Numbered from the stretch's first letter, positions 1 to 7,367 are shown. The stretch: 64,000 nucleotides of DNA from Palleronia caenipelagi (GCF_007004065.1 NZ_VFSV01000010.1:62001-126000), one strand, 5' to 3'. The notes: a model not told the origin generated them from the letters alone. A program made the numbers and translations.

Positions 1-2
1 TG

Positions 3-701
3 ATGCCCGAAGAGGCTTATGACATCGTTTACGATCAGGTCACGCAAATTGTGGGCGCGGCCAATTCGACGTTGGGCTGGACCACCTTTTTGTCGCTGGG
101 TGCGGCTCTGTGGTCCTCGCGAGCGGGGGTGGCGTCGCTGATTCGGGCGCTGAACGCCATTTACGGCCAGCGCAACCGGCAAGGTCTGCGCCAGATCGCA
201 ACAGCGTCGGCCATCACACTCCTGCTGATCGGCGTGTCGCTTGTGGCGCTTCTGTCGGTTGTTGTCTTGCCGGTGGTGCTGAATTTTGTGCCGCTGGGTC
301 CGGTGACTGAATGGCTCGTCGCCTCCGTGCGCTGGGTGGTGGCGCTGGGTGTGGTGATCGTCGCGATCGGTATGATCTATCGGTTCGGCCCTAATCGCCG
401 CAAAGCCCGACTGCCCTGGGTGACACCGGGGGCCATCGTGGCGATGTTCCTCTGGGGACTCGTGTCGTGGGGCTTTAGTTACTATCTCTCGAATTTCGGA
501 AATTATAACGAGATCTACGGCACACTCGGCGCGGTGATCGCTCTGTTGATGTGGATGTTCCTGAGTGCCTTCACGGTGCTTCTCGGGGCCGCGCTGAACG
601 CAGAGCTTGAGCTGAGAACCTACCGAGACTCTACTGTGGGACCGGACCGGCCCATGGGCTATCGCAAGGCCGTGGTCGCCGACAATTACATTGAAAAGTG
701 A
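3..701 (+). CDS. YihY/BrkB-family inner-membrane protein, 5'-truncated
   Basis: This is a multi-pass inner-membrane protein of the YihY/BrkB family (formerly misnamed ribonuclease BN), whose role is not settled. The visible 232 residues contain about five hydrophobic segments (roughly residues 25-45, 70-95, 105-125, 140-160 and 172-198). The C-terminal stretch with YGTLGAVIALLMW and GAALNAELE is typical of the family. Family members are usually about 280-320 residues, so the N-terminus almost certainly lies outside the window. The ATG at the window edge is therefore probably an internal methionine. The gene converges on the Crp/Fnr-type regulator, whose stop codon follows immediately. Confidence 0.85.
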   Translation: MPEEAYDIVYDQVTQIVGAANSTLGWTTFLSLGAALWSSRAGVASLIRALNAIYGQRNRQGLRQIATASAITLLLIGVSLVALLSVVVLPVVLNFVPLGPVTEWLVASVRWVVALGVVIVAIGMIYRFGPNRRKARLPWVTPGAIVAMFLWGLVSWGFSYYLSNFGNYNEIYGTLGAVIALLMWMFLSAFTVLLGAALNAELELRTYRDSTVGPDRPMGYRKAVVADNYIEK

Positions 702-1442
702 TCAGATCAGCGGTCGCTTGTCCAGAAGCGGCCCTCCGCACACCATGGCCAGCTCTCTCAGCTTGTCGATTTCGTACACCCGTAAACGATCGTCCCGCCA
801 CTCGAACAGTCCCTGATCGGTGAGCTTGTGCATGGTCTTGTTGAAATGGACGAGGGAGATTCCCAGGGCGTCGGCTGCGTCGCGCTGGCGGTAGGGCAGA
901 GGCATCGCTCCGTTCTCCACCAGACCGAGTGACGCCCCCCGTTCCCAAAGACGCAATACGCCCCATGCGATCAACTCGGTCGCTTTGCGCTGGCCTACGG
1001 CGGTCAGAATTTCGCTCAGAAAGTGCTCTTCGGTCGCGGCGACCCAAGTCAGGTTGAAGGCGACTGAGGGGTGGCTTTTAAACAGCGACCAGACCCGGTC
1101 GGCCGGGAAAACGCAGAGGGTCATATCGGTTGTTGCTTCGATACTCTGCGTCATGTCTCGCCCGAGCGCAGATTGGATGCCGATGAAATCGCCGGGAAAA
1201 ACGAAGTTGATGACTTGCCGCCGCCTGTCGTGAAGCGTCTTGTAGCGCAGCCCCATACCGGACAGCACCGTATAGAGATGCGCTGATCGCTCACCCTCGA
1301 CCATCAGCGTTGTCCCGGCCTCGATCTGAAGTTCACCCGCTTTGAAGCGCTGAATGAAGTCGAGTTCAGTATCGGTCGCGTTGTCGAACACCGCCAGCCG
1401 TCTCAAGGGGCAATCTGTGCAATCGGTTGTCACGGGCCTCAT
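702..1442 (-). CDS. Crp/Fnr-family transcriptional regulator
   Basis: This 246-residue regulator has an N-terminal cyclic-nucleotide-binding-like beta-barrel (about residues 25-125) and a C-terminal helix-turn-helix (about 165-220, with YRQRDAADALGIS). The N-terminal CTDCPL motif resembles Fnr-like proteins. However, only this Cys pair is present near the N-terminus, so I would not assume an oxygen-sensing 4Fe-4S cluster. I chose the ATG at 1442 because the protein then begins MRPVTTDC, as relatives do. An in-frame ATG at 1499 with GAGG six bases upstream is an alternative that would add 19 residues. It is the last gene of a co-directional series and follows the YqjE-like gene. Its ligand is unknown. 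Confidence 0.85.
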   Translation of the reverse strand: MRPVTTDCTDCPLRRLAVFDNATDTELDFIQRFKAGELQIEAGTTLMVEGERSAHLYTVLSGMGLRYKTLHDRRRQVINFVFPGDFIGIQSALGRDMTQSIEATTDMTLCVFPADRVWSLFKSHPSVAFNLTWVAATEEHFLSEILTAVGQRKATELIAWGVLRLWERGASLGLVENGAMPLPYRQRDAADALGISLVHFNKTMHKLTDQGLFEWRDDRLRVYEIDKLRELAMVCGGPLLDKRPLI

Positions 1443-1511
1443 CCTTTCAACAGTTGGCGAGGTTGGGAGAAGCGCTGAACCGCCTCTCCCTGGGATCATG
1501 CGCGCCTCGGA

Positions 1512-1871
1512 TTATTTGCGCAGGGCCCGGCCGAGCGTCACCCCAAGCATCAATGCGTTGATCATAGACGCCGTCGTACCAACTGGCGTCGGAGTGCCGG
1601 TAGTTCCCAGTTGCTGTGCGGTCTGCTTTGGGACGACACGAGGGGGACGGCTGGCAAAAGCCTTCGCGCCGAGAGCAAGGATCAGAAAAAACGCCCCAAA
1701 TCCGAGGGCGGTTGGGACAGTACCAAAGAGGTCGGTCAGAAGGACCCACGCCGCAATGGCGAAGAAAATCACAGCGAGCGCTCCAAGAGCGCCCGCCACA
1801 CCGCCCCAGAGGGCTTTGCGTTTCGCAAGCCGGGCCTTGTATTGCAGTTCGGCGATCTGGGGGATCATCAT
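1512..1871 (-). CDS. YqjE-like / phage-holin-superfamily small membrane protein
   Basis: This 119-residue protein has a short amphipathic N-terminus and two adjacent transmembrane segments (about residues 22-46 and 53-72). A Pro/Thr-rich linker and a second weakly hydrophobic patch near the C-terminus follow. Size, topology and position directly behind a DUF883 gene resemble the E. coli yqjD-yqjE arrangement (YqjE belongs to the DUF1469/phage-holin superfamily). That resemblance is the main basis for the name. The start lies four bases after the DUF883 stop, so the two genes are almost certainly co-translated. An ATG one codon downstream is equally possible. No enzymatic function is suggested. 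Confidence 0.65.
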   Translation of the reverse strand: MMIPQIAELQYKARLAKRKALWGGVAGALGALAVIFFAIAAWVLLTDLFGTVPTALGFGAFFLILALGAKAFASRPPRVVPKQTAQQLGTTGTPTPVGTTASMINALMLGVTLGRALRK

Positions 1872-1875
1872 CGGA

Positions 1876-2163
1876 TCAGCGGCGCCCCATGAAGCCGATC
1901 AGCAGTCCGATCCCGGCAGCGATGCCCATCGCCTGAAGGGGGTTACGGCTGACATAGGCTTCGAGTTCACCGAGTTGGTTTTCGGCCTCATGGCGGAGTT
2001 CCTGCGCTTTGAATTCGGCCTTGGCACGCATTTCCTGCCCCTTGGCCTTTCCCAGATCACCCATGAGTTCGGTGAGCTGTGCCAGATCGCTTTTCAGGGT
2101 TTCCATCTGACGGGCGAGGTCGTCCGTGGTGGGGTTGCCGATTTTCACAGAGCGGTCGCTCAT
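1876..2163 (-). CDS. DUF883 (ElaB/YqjD-like) membrane-anchored protein
   Basis: This 95-residue protein has a long amphipathic, coiled-coil-like region rich in Lys, Glu and Ala (about residues 12-68). A C-terminal transmembrane anchor follows, with NPLQAMGIAAGIGLLIGFM and a terminal Arg-Arg. This is the hallmark of the DUF883/ElaB/YqjD family. In E. coli such proteins are C-tail-anchored, ribosome-associated and induced in stationary phase by RpoS. Here a sigma-EcfG-like element (GGAACC-N16-ATTG) lies about 35-60 bases upstream, which would be the alphaproteobacterial equivalent of that control. An AAAGGA Shine-Dalgarno sits nine bases before the ATG. The gene is the first of a pair with the YqjE-like gene. 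Confidence 0.85.
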   Translation of the reverse strand: MSDRSVKIGNPTTDDLARQMETLKSDLAQLTELMGDLGKAKGQEMRAKAEFKAQELRHEAENQLGELEAYVSRNPLQAMGIAAGIGLLIGFMGRR

Positions 2164-2198
2164 GGGAGAGGTCCTTTCGGGTTAAGTGTTACTGGCAC

Positions 2199-2223
2199 AA
2201 TGCGAGAACCCGGAGGAGGTTCC
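2199..2223 (-). promoter_or_regulatory. Candidate sigma-EcfG promoter of the DUF883 gene
   Basis: On the minus strand GGAACC (2223-2218) is followed by a 16-base spacer and ATTG. The spacing is identical to that of the strong elements at phyR, nepR and the amidoligase, but the -10 reads ATT where the consensus is GTT. The start codon is about 35 bases downstream. Assignment rests on pattern match and on the stress-linked nature of the product. Confidence 0.45.
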
Positions 2224-2256
2224 GGAGTTTGTCCGACTTTTATCCGGCGTTTCGAC

Positions 2257-2982
2257 TCAGCTTGCGAGCGGTGCGCGGTCGTCCACATGTTCCAGCTGGT
2301 CGCTCTGACGACGTCGCGCCGCGGCGGCGGAGACCAGCGCCTTAAAGATCGCGCGTTGGCGCCGGGCGTAAAACAGGTGCTCGGGATGCCATTGGACGCC
2401 CAGCCAGAACGGTTCGGCTGTCCGTTCAATGGCCTGAACCATACCGCCCCCGTCCTTTGCCGCGACCCGGAGATCCTGCCCGAGATCGGACACGGCCTGC
2501 GTATGGAGGGCGTTCACTTTCATCTCGTCAAGTCCGGTGTGGTCGGCGAGGCGTGACCCTTCCGCAATCTGGACAGAGCGTCGCGGCAGGATGGTCTTGT
2601 ACTTGCGGCTGTCTCTGTGCGTGGCAAACGCGTCTTGATCGAGCTTACCGCCGAGCGCGATGTTGAGCATCTGCGAGCCACGGCAGATGCCCAGAACCGG
2701 CATATTCCGCTCCAATGCGCGCCGCGCGATCGTCAGCTCCATCTCGTCGCGCGCCGGGTCGAGGCGCGCCGACGCCGTGAGATTTCCGCCATAGAGGTCG
2801 GGCGAGATGTCATCTCCGCCGCCGATGATGATCCCGTCCACAGTCTCAACATTACAGGGACGCCCGGTCACCCAGCGAACCGCCCGGCCGCCCGCTAAAT
2901 GGACGTTGAGCGCCACCAGCGGAAAAATCCGCCAGCCAGACCGCGTCGAGGTGGTCACGCCGATCAGCGGACGGTCGGTCAT
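2257..2982 (-). CDS. Class I glutamine amidotransferase-like gamma-glutamyl hydrolase (peptidase C26)
   Basis: This 241-residue protein is related to PuuD-type gamma-glutamyl-gamma-aminobutyrate hydrolases, which cleave gamma-glutamyl amide bonds with a Cys-His-Glu triad. The nucleophile elbow is visible as GICRGSQ with Cys100. The His/Glu pair is in WHPEH (His199, Glu201). The GGGDDISP motif near residue 54 is also typical. Its start codon overlaps the amidoligase stop (ATGA), so the two are translationally coupled. This suggests that the hydrolase acts on, or trims, the product of the amidoligase. In such pairs one enzyme may make a gamma-glutamyl-type amide and the other remove it. The actual substrate cannot be read from sequence; polyamine catabolism genes are not nearby. 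Confidence 0.85.
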   Translation of the reverse strand: MTDRPLIGVTTSTRSGWRIFPLVALNVHLAGGRAVRWVTGRPCNVETVDGIIIGGGDDISPDLYGGNLTASARLDPARDEMELTIARRALERNMPVLGICRGSQMLNIALGGKLDQDAFATHRDSRKYKTILPRRSVQIAEGSRLADHTGLDEMKVNALHTQAVSDLGQDLRVAAKDGGGMVQAIERTAEPFWLGVQWHPEHLFYARRQRAIFKALVSAAAARRRQSDQLEHVDDRAPLAS

Positions 2983-3935
2983 CGGAAGGTCACCGCTTGG
3001 TCAAGGATCTCTGCCGAGGTTTTACCCCAGAGGCCTGGGACCGGCACAGTGCGGTTGCGGTAGTCGCGCCACGCGTCCATGAGCTGGGCCATGAGGTTCG
3101 TGTCAGCGGCCACGGTTTCCACGGCACACCAGCGGTTCCATTCCAGAGCAATGGACCAGCCCTCTTCGCCCAGACGGCAATCGGGAAGCCGGTAGTGCCA
3201 GGCCGGGCGTGCTCCTTTATCCGCCATCTCGGGAACGGCAGAGACAACGCGATCCTCGTCGAGCGATTTGAAGAGGGGGAGGGCGTCCAGACCGTGGTTA
3301 CGACTGCCCGCGTGCTCCAGATAGGCATCCATCAGCCGCTCAAGGGTCCAGTCCGTATCCCGATCACAAAGGGCATCCACCAGATCCGCCGAGTAGGGAT
3401 TGATGAAGGGCAACAGACGGCGGGACGCATCAATGTTCATCCGGTCCCGCATCCAGTCCTCCATCAGCGCAAAGGCGGTGAGTGTGGGCTGAATGGCATC
3501 AAGCTCAGTGCTCGCCAGCGCGACGTTCAGATGGACGCCGTACCCGAGGGCGATGCCCTCATTCGTTCCGAACGCACCGTCTTTGATCAGGTCCTGACAG
3601 ACGCTGTCGAGCGTTTCGATCTGTTCGGGCAGGATGGGCTCGGTAACAAACTCCACCGGAATCACCGAGCGCCCGAGGTCGAGGCCGGATTTTTCCAGAT
3701 CGCTCTCGACGCTTTTGCGCAAGGCGGTATCGAGCAGCACCTCGACTTCACCCAGCTCGGAGCCGGTCACGATCCATTCATACGGCGCTTTTTCCCGGGC
3801 TTCGCCACCCAGGCGACGGGCGAGGGTACGCGCCAGATCGTCTTCGGGCAGCCCCCCGCATTCGACTTCGATGCCCACGCGGCGGGGGGCGCCATCGCGG
3901 GTGTTAGGGTTCGGGAGATGCGCAATATGTGTCAT
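2979..3935 (-). CDS. Putative amidoligase (glutamine-synthetase/GCS-like fold)
   Basis: This 318-residue protein looks like the Amidoligase_2 family, predicted ATP-dependent COOH-NH2 ligases sharing the glutamine synthetase/glutamate-cysteine ligase fold. The N-terminal strand has the metal-binding style motif RVGIEVECGG (Glu23, Glu25). A second acidic strand follows around residues 62-66 (GEVEVLLD). The YGVHLNVAL segment near residue 150 carries the conserved His-x-Asn. Such ligases have been predicted, by comparative genomics, to make peptide-like metabolites or modify proteins, often next to gamma-glutamyl hydrolases, exactly as here. A sigma-EcfG-type element ends nine bases before the ATG and no proper Shine-Dalgarno is seen, so the message may be leaderless. 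The gene follows the stress histidine kinase by 59 bases. Activity is untested and the substrate unknown. Confidence 0.75.
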   Translation of the reverse strand: MTHIAHLPNPNTRDGAPRRVGIEVECGGLPEDDLARTLARRLGGEAREKAPYEWIVTGSELGEVEVLLDTALRKSVESDLEKSGLDLGRSVIPVEFVTEPILPEQIETLDSVCQDLIKDGAFGTNEGIALGYGVHLNVALASTELDAIQPTLTAFALMEDWMRDRMNIDASRRLLPFINPYSADLVDALCDRDTDWTLERLMDAYLEHAGSRNHGLDALPLFKSLDEDRVVSAVPEMADKGARPAWHYRLPDCRLGEEGWSIALEWNRWCAVETVAADTNLMAQLMDAWRDYRNRTVPVPGLWGKTSAEILDQAVTFR

Positions 3936-3943
3936 GCCCTAGC

Positions 3944-3968
3944 AACCCCGCATCGCCCGGCTGGTTCC
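3944..3968 (-). promoter_or_regulatory. Candidate sigma-EcfG promoter of the amidoligase/hydrolase pair
   Basis: On the minus strand GGAACC (3968-3963), a 16-base spacer (3962-3947) and GTTG (3946-3943) match the general-stress consensus GGAAC-N16/17-(C)GTT exactly. They have the same spacing as the phyR and nepR promoters in this window. The -10 triplet ends nine bases before the amidoligase ATG at 3935, so transcription should begin at or within a base or two of the start codon. Confidence 0.65.
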
Positions 3969-3994
3969 GGCGCCAACCGAAAATACTGACGATG

Positions 3995-5698
3995 TCAGGC
4001 GCTTTCAGGGCTGAAATCGCTGGGCGTGAACCGGATTTCAGTGATGTAGGCGTCGTCTTCACGCGTCACAACGATCTGCGCGCCCAGTTGCAGGGTGAAG
4101 GCCTGAATGAGTTGTGTGCCAAGCCCGGACGAGAACTGCGGTTCATCCACCAGAGGCTCCCCGACCGAGTTTCCAATTCTCAGCCGGACCCGCCCGTCAT
4201 CGAGAGGCGCGAGGATGAAAGATACCCATGGCTGCCCATCTGGGGGTTTGCCCACATATTTCATCGCGTTCGTCAGTGCTTCGGCGACGAGCAGCGACAA
4301 AGGGACGGCCTGATCGGGATAGAGCGGGATATCAGCGACTTCGATAGTTCGGTCGACCTCGGCGCCGAGCAGCGCGGAGCGGTCAAACACCTGTTGGGCG
4401 AGATCTCGGATCAGCTCGCCCGTAGAAACACGCGACAGTACGGATGCCTCGTAGAGCGACTGGTGGATCGCTGCGAGACTGTGCACCCGATCCTGGAGCC
4501 TCTGGAGCACAAAGCGCGTCTCCGGAGTCTCCGTTTTGCGCAGTTGCATGTTGGTCAGAGAGGCGATGAGCTGCAGGTTGTTCTTCACCCGATGGTGCAC
4601 TTCTTTCAGAAGCACATCTTTTTCATGGAGTGAGTTTTCCAGCTCCGCTTCGTCCATAACGATCCGCTCGGTGAGCACCTGAAACGCATCGGCAACCTCG
4701 CGGATATCGCTGGGAGTATCGGGCTCGTAGTCGATGCCGAAGACACGGCGATTAGACGTAAATGCTCTGATCCGCATCCTGATGCGCCGGATATGGCGGA
4801 TGACCAACCGGTGCACGGCGAGATACGCGACCCAGATCGTCGCCAGCCACATGATGAGCGGAAACAGCAATGCCGTGGAGGTTGTGAGAGGCGACTCCGG
4901 TATCGCGTCCGGGTGCCAAACGGCCATGGTGTAGATATTGCCCTGAAGCAGCGGTGCGATCACGTAGATCTGGCTCTGACCCGCTATGGAATCAGCCCGA
5001 AACACCTTCGCCTCGCCCGACACAGTGAGGCTTTCCAGCGTTGTATTCGCGGGAAAATCGCCTTCTTCGCTGGCGATATTGTCGGAGTCCCACAGGACAT
5101 GCCCGGCCCGGGTGAAGGCGGTGATGTATTGCGGTCCGGACACTTGCATCCCATCTTCCTGTCGCCGGATTGACCGGCGCGGAACGTGGACCAGAGCGTA
5201 GCCTTCCTCGCCATTGGGCATGACCAGCGGCTCGGCGATCGCCAAAAGCGTCCGTTTGCCGTCACCGGCGCGTACAGATCTGATGGATGAGAGGGGGGCG
5301 GCCTCGAAGTCTTTGTGCGTCAGGGTCTGAGATAAATCCATTCCCGTTCCGGCAGAACTGCACCGCACAATACCGGTCTCATCGACGTAACCGGCGAATT
5401 CGACCGCCGATGTCTGCTCGGCAAAGCGCGACAGAGTGCGGGAGCACACCTCCGGCTGTGTCATCAGCGCCGGGATGGCTTCTGCCAGCATGCGCGCAGA
5501 GCCCCGCATCTGCATCACACTTTCCCGCTCGCTCTGCGCGGCATTCACAGTGGCCGAGATAAGCGACTGCTCTGCGGTGGCCCGTGCGTCCTGAATCACC
5601 CGATGAGTCTGCACCATGGCAATCATCCCGATCGGCAGAAGTGCGATGCCGAGCAGAAAAACAACCCGGACGTCCAGCCGGTTCAGCCCGTCCGTCAT
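3995..5698 (-). CDS. HWE/HisKA_2-type sensor histidine kinase of the general stress response
   Basis: This roughly 567-residue membrane histidine kinase is the likely sensor that phosphorylates PhyR. A first transmembrane helix near residues 12-32 is followed by an extracytoplasmic domain of about 235 residues. A second helix near 275-298 leads into a HAMP-like linker. The HisKA_2 dimerization box reads EVHHRVKNNLQL (phospho-acceptor His about residue 369), as in PhyK-type kinases. An ATPase domain follows, with N-box AEALTNAMKYV and a GLGTQL box. I chose the ATG at 5698; an in-frame TTG at 5716, just four bases past the ecfG stop, is possible. It sits directly behind nepR-ecfG, the usual alphaproteobacterial order. 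The stimulus sensed by the periplasmic domain is unknown. Confidence 0.88.
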   Translation of the reverse strand: MTDGLNRLDVRVVFLLGIALLPIGMIAMVQTHRVIQDARATAEQSLISATVNAAQSERESVMQMRGSARMLAEAIPALMTQPEVCSRTLSRFAEQTSAVEFAGYVDETGIVRCSSAGTGMDLSQTLTHKDFEAAPLSSIRSVRAGDGKRTLLAIAEPLVMPNGEEGYALVHVPRRSIRRQEDGMQVSGPQYITAFTRAGHVLWDSDNIASEEGDFPANTTLESLTVSGEAKVFRADSIAGQSQIYVIAPLLQGNIYTMAVWHPDAIPESPLTTSTALLFPLIMWLATIWVAYLAVHRLVIRHIRRIRMRIRAFTSNRRVFGIDYEPDTPSDIREVADAFQVLTERIVMDEAELENSLHEKDVLLKEVHHRVKNNLQLIASLTNMQLRKTETPETRFVLQRLQDRVHSLAAIHQSLYEASVLSRVSTGELIRDLAQQVFDRSALLGAEVDRTIEVADIPLYPDQAVPLSLLVAEALTNAMKYVGKPPDGQPWVSFILAPLDDGRVRLRIGNSVGEPLVDEPQFSSGLGTQLIQAFTLQLGAQIVVTREDDAYITEIRFTPSDFSPESA

Positions 5699-5719
5699 CT
5701 TCACCGGAAGCAGCAAGGA

Positions 5720-6286
5720 TTAACCCTGTCGGTTACGTTGCGCGGTCAGAACGCCGACATTCGTACTGTCCGCGATCACAGGATCTTCGTTCGGGTCAAG
5801 GCCCATCAATTCGGCCAGACGGCGGCGCCCCCGATTGGCGCGGCTCTTGATGGTGCCAACGGCGACACCGCACATCTCGGCGGCTTCATCATAGGCGAAA
5901 CCTGACGCCCCAACCAGCATCAGCGCCTCGCGCTGCTCGTCCGGAAGTTGTTCAAAAGCCTTGCGAAAATCATTGAGCGCAAGGCGGCCATCATGGGCCG
6001 GTCGTTCCGACAGTGTGGCCGCAATCGCGCCGTCCACGTCGGCGACTTCCCGCTTTGACTTGCGCCGGACGGAATAGAAGGCGTTCCGCTGAATTGTGAA
6101 GAGCCAAGCCCGAAGATTCGTGCCAGCCTCGAATTTCTCTATATTTTTCCAAGCTTTCTCAATCGTGTCCTGTACTAGATCGTCCGCCGCAGCCGAGTTG
6201 CGGGTCAAAGACATCGCAAACGCTCTCAGTGCTGACAGATGGTCGAGGATTTCTTCGCGCGGGTCGCGATGACCGGCATCAGCCAT
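5720..6286 (-). CDS. ecfG: General stress response ECF sigma factor EcfG
   Basis: This 188-residue ECF sigma factor has sigma region 2 (about residues 15-85, with NSAAADDLVQDTIEKAWKN and LRAWLFTIQRNAFY). Region 4 (about 110-165) includes LPDEQREALMLVGASGFAYDEAAEM. The overall match is to the EcfG/SigT type that binds GGAAC-N16/17-CGTT promoters. In unstressed cells it is held by NepR, and PhyR~P sequesters NepR to release it. The ATG lies inside the end of nepR (8-base overlap), giving coupled, stoichiometric translation. A Shine-Dalgarno (AAGGA) is present within nepR. Autoregulation is expected through the sigma-EcfG-type promoter upstream of nepR. Confidence 0.93.
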   Translation of the reverse strand: MADAGHRDPREEILDHLSALRAFAMSLTRNSAAADDLVQDTIEKAWKNIEKFEAGTNLRAWLFTIQRNAFYSVRRKSKREVADVDGAIAATLSERPAHDGRLALNDFRKAFEQLPDEQREALMLVGASGFAYDEAAEMCGVAVGTIKSRANRGRRRLAELMGLDPNEDPVIADSTNVGVLTAQRNRQG

Positions 6287-6434
6287 CCCGCTGTTCCTTT
6301 TCTTTCAGCTTCTCGAGAAGGACCTTGAAGCGGTCGGGAACATCTGTCGGTGGCTCATCGTCGCGATAGACCCGACGAAGGTTTTCATCGATCTGTCGCA
6401 TGACACTGGACCAGTCTTTTTGCTGTGACGCCAT
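6279..6434 (-). CDS. nepR: Anti-sigma factor NepR
   Basis: Translating the minus strand from the ATG at 6434 gives a 51-residue acidic/basic protein beginning MASQQKDWSSVMRQIDENL. It contains LRRVYRDDEPPTDVPDRF and LLEKLKEKE, which match the two-helix NepR core that binds EcfG and, on stress, the sigma-like domain of PhyR. At 51 residues it is at the short end of the family. The stop codon overlaps the first codons of ecfG by eight bases. A GTG at 6440 would add two residues. The Shine-Dalgarno is weak. Transcription should start from the minus-strand sigma-EcfG-like promoter at 6505-6481. Confidence 0.92.
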   Translation of the reverse strand: MASQQKDWSSVMRQIDENLRRVYRDDEPPTDVPDRFKVLLEKLKEKEQRDG

Positions 6435-6474
6435 TTTTCACCGCTTCGTAGAGCTAATTTTTTATCTGTTTGCT

Positions 6475-6500
6475 GGAACCAACGCCGTTTCTCTATGTTA
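6475..6500 (+). promoter_or_regulatory. Candidate sigma-EcfG promoter of phyR
   Basis: GGAACC (6475-6480), a 16-base spacer (6481-6496) and GTTA (6497-6500) fit the general stress consensus. The phyR start at 6540 lies about 40 bases downstream. The element interlocks with the opposite-strand promoter of nepR. Confidence 0.75.
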
Positions 6501-6505
6501 GTTCC
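6481..6505 (-). promoter_or_regulatory. Candidate sigma-EcfG promoter of nepR-ecfG-kinase
   Basis: On the minus strand GGAACT (6505-6500), a 16-base spacer (6499-6484) and CGTT (ending 6481) match the consensus. Its -35 lies on the -10 of the phyR promoter and vice versa, because GGAACYAAC forms an inverted repeat around a 13-base core. The nepR start is about 47 bases downstream. Confidence 0.75.
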
Positions 6506-6539
6506 CCAACAGTATCTAACAAGGTGGAAAGCGCGACAC

Positions 6540-7367
6540 ATGGCCGGAGATGACACACAGATTCATATCGCGGATCTGATCGGAAATGAGCTGCCATACC
6601 TGCGTCGCTACGCACGGGCGCTGACCGGATCGCAATCGACCGGTGACAATTATGCGGCTGCGACGCTGGAGGCGATCCTGCAGGAGCCGGCAATTTTTCA
6701 GCGGGCTCTCTCTCCTAAAACTGCGCTGTTCCGGGCCTTTCACCTGATCTGGTCCACGGCGGGCGCGCCCACGGCAGACACTGAGGATCCTGAGAGCCTG
6801 CTGGAAAGCCAGGCGCTGGCGCACATGTCCGGCCTGACAAACAACACCCGCGAGGCGCTCTTGTTATCGACCATCGAGGGCTTCAGCTTTGAGCAGGTCG
6901 GCAAGATCATGGATATCGAGCCCGGCGAAGCCGCCAATCTGGTGGATATTGCGATCTCCGAGATGCAGAAGTCCATGTCCGGTCGCGTTATGGTGATCGA
7001 GGACGAGGCCCTGATCGCCATGGACATTCACTCCATTGTCAGCGGAATGGGCCACACGGTGACTGGCATTGCCCGGACGCGCAGTGCCGCCGTGGAGCTT
7101 GCGGCGAAGGAAAAGCCCGACCTGATCCTCTCGGATATCCAGCTGGCTGACAACTCCTCGGGGATTGATGCCGTCGAGGATATTCTCGGCCAATTCGGCG
7201 ACATCCCGGTGATTTTTATCACCGCCTTCCCGGAGCGGCTTCTGACAGGCGACAAGCCCGAACCGGCGTTTTTGATCTCCAAGCCCTACACCGAAGAGCA
7301 GGTCCAGTCTGCGGTCAGCCAAGCCATGTTCTTTGCCTCCAGCAGATCGCTCCAGGTCGAAGCTTAA
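6540..7367 (+). CDS. phyR: General stress response regulator PhyR
   Basis: This 275-residue protein has an N-terminal EcfG-like sigma domain that lacks promoter-binding function in the family (about residues 8-140). A C-terminal receiver domain (about 148-268) has the acidic pair Glu155/Asp156, phospho-acceptor Asp199 in LILSDIQLAD, and the LISKPYT switch Lys. When phosphorylated, PhyR binds NepR and frees EcfG. The ATG at 6540 was chosen because GGAAAG lies eight bases upstream. An in-frame ATG at 6495 lies inside the promoter and has no ribosome site. The gene diverges from nepR-ecfG and is followed by a strong terminator. Confidence 0.94.
   Translation: MAGDDTQIHIADLIGNELPYLRRYARALTGSQSTGDNYAAATLEAILQEPAIFQRALSPKTALFRAFHLIWSTAGAPTADTEDPESLLESQALAHMSGLTNNTREALLLSTIEGFSFEQVGKIMDIEPGEAANLVDIAISEMQKSMSGRVMVIEDEALIAMDIHSIVSGMGHTVTGIARTRSAAVELAAKEKPDLILSDIQLADNSSGIDAVEDILGQFGDIPVIFITAFPERLLTGDKPEPAFLISKPYTEEQVQSAVSQAMFFASSRSLQVEA

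Noticed and set aside
702-1442. Oxygen-sensing FNR identity for the Crp/Fnr regulator
   Set aside because: Only one N-terminal Cys pair is evident, so the cluster-binding pattern of FNR is not shown.
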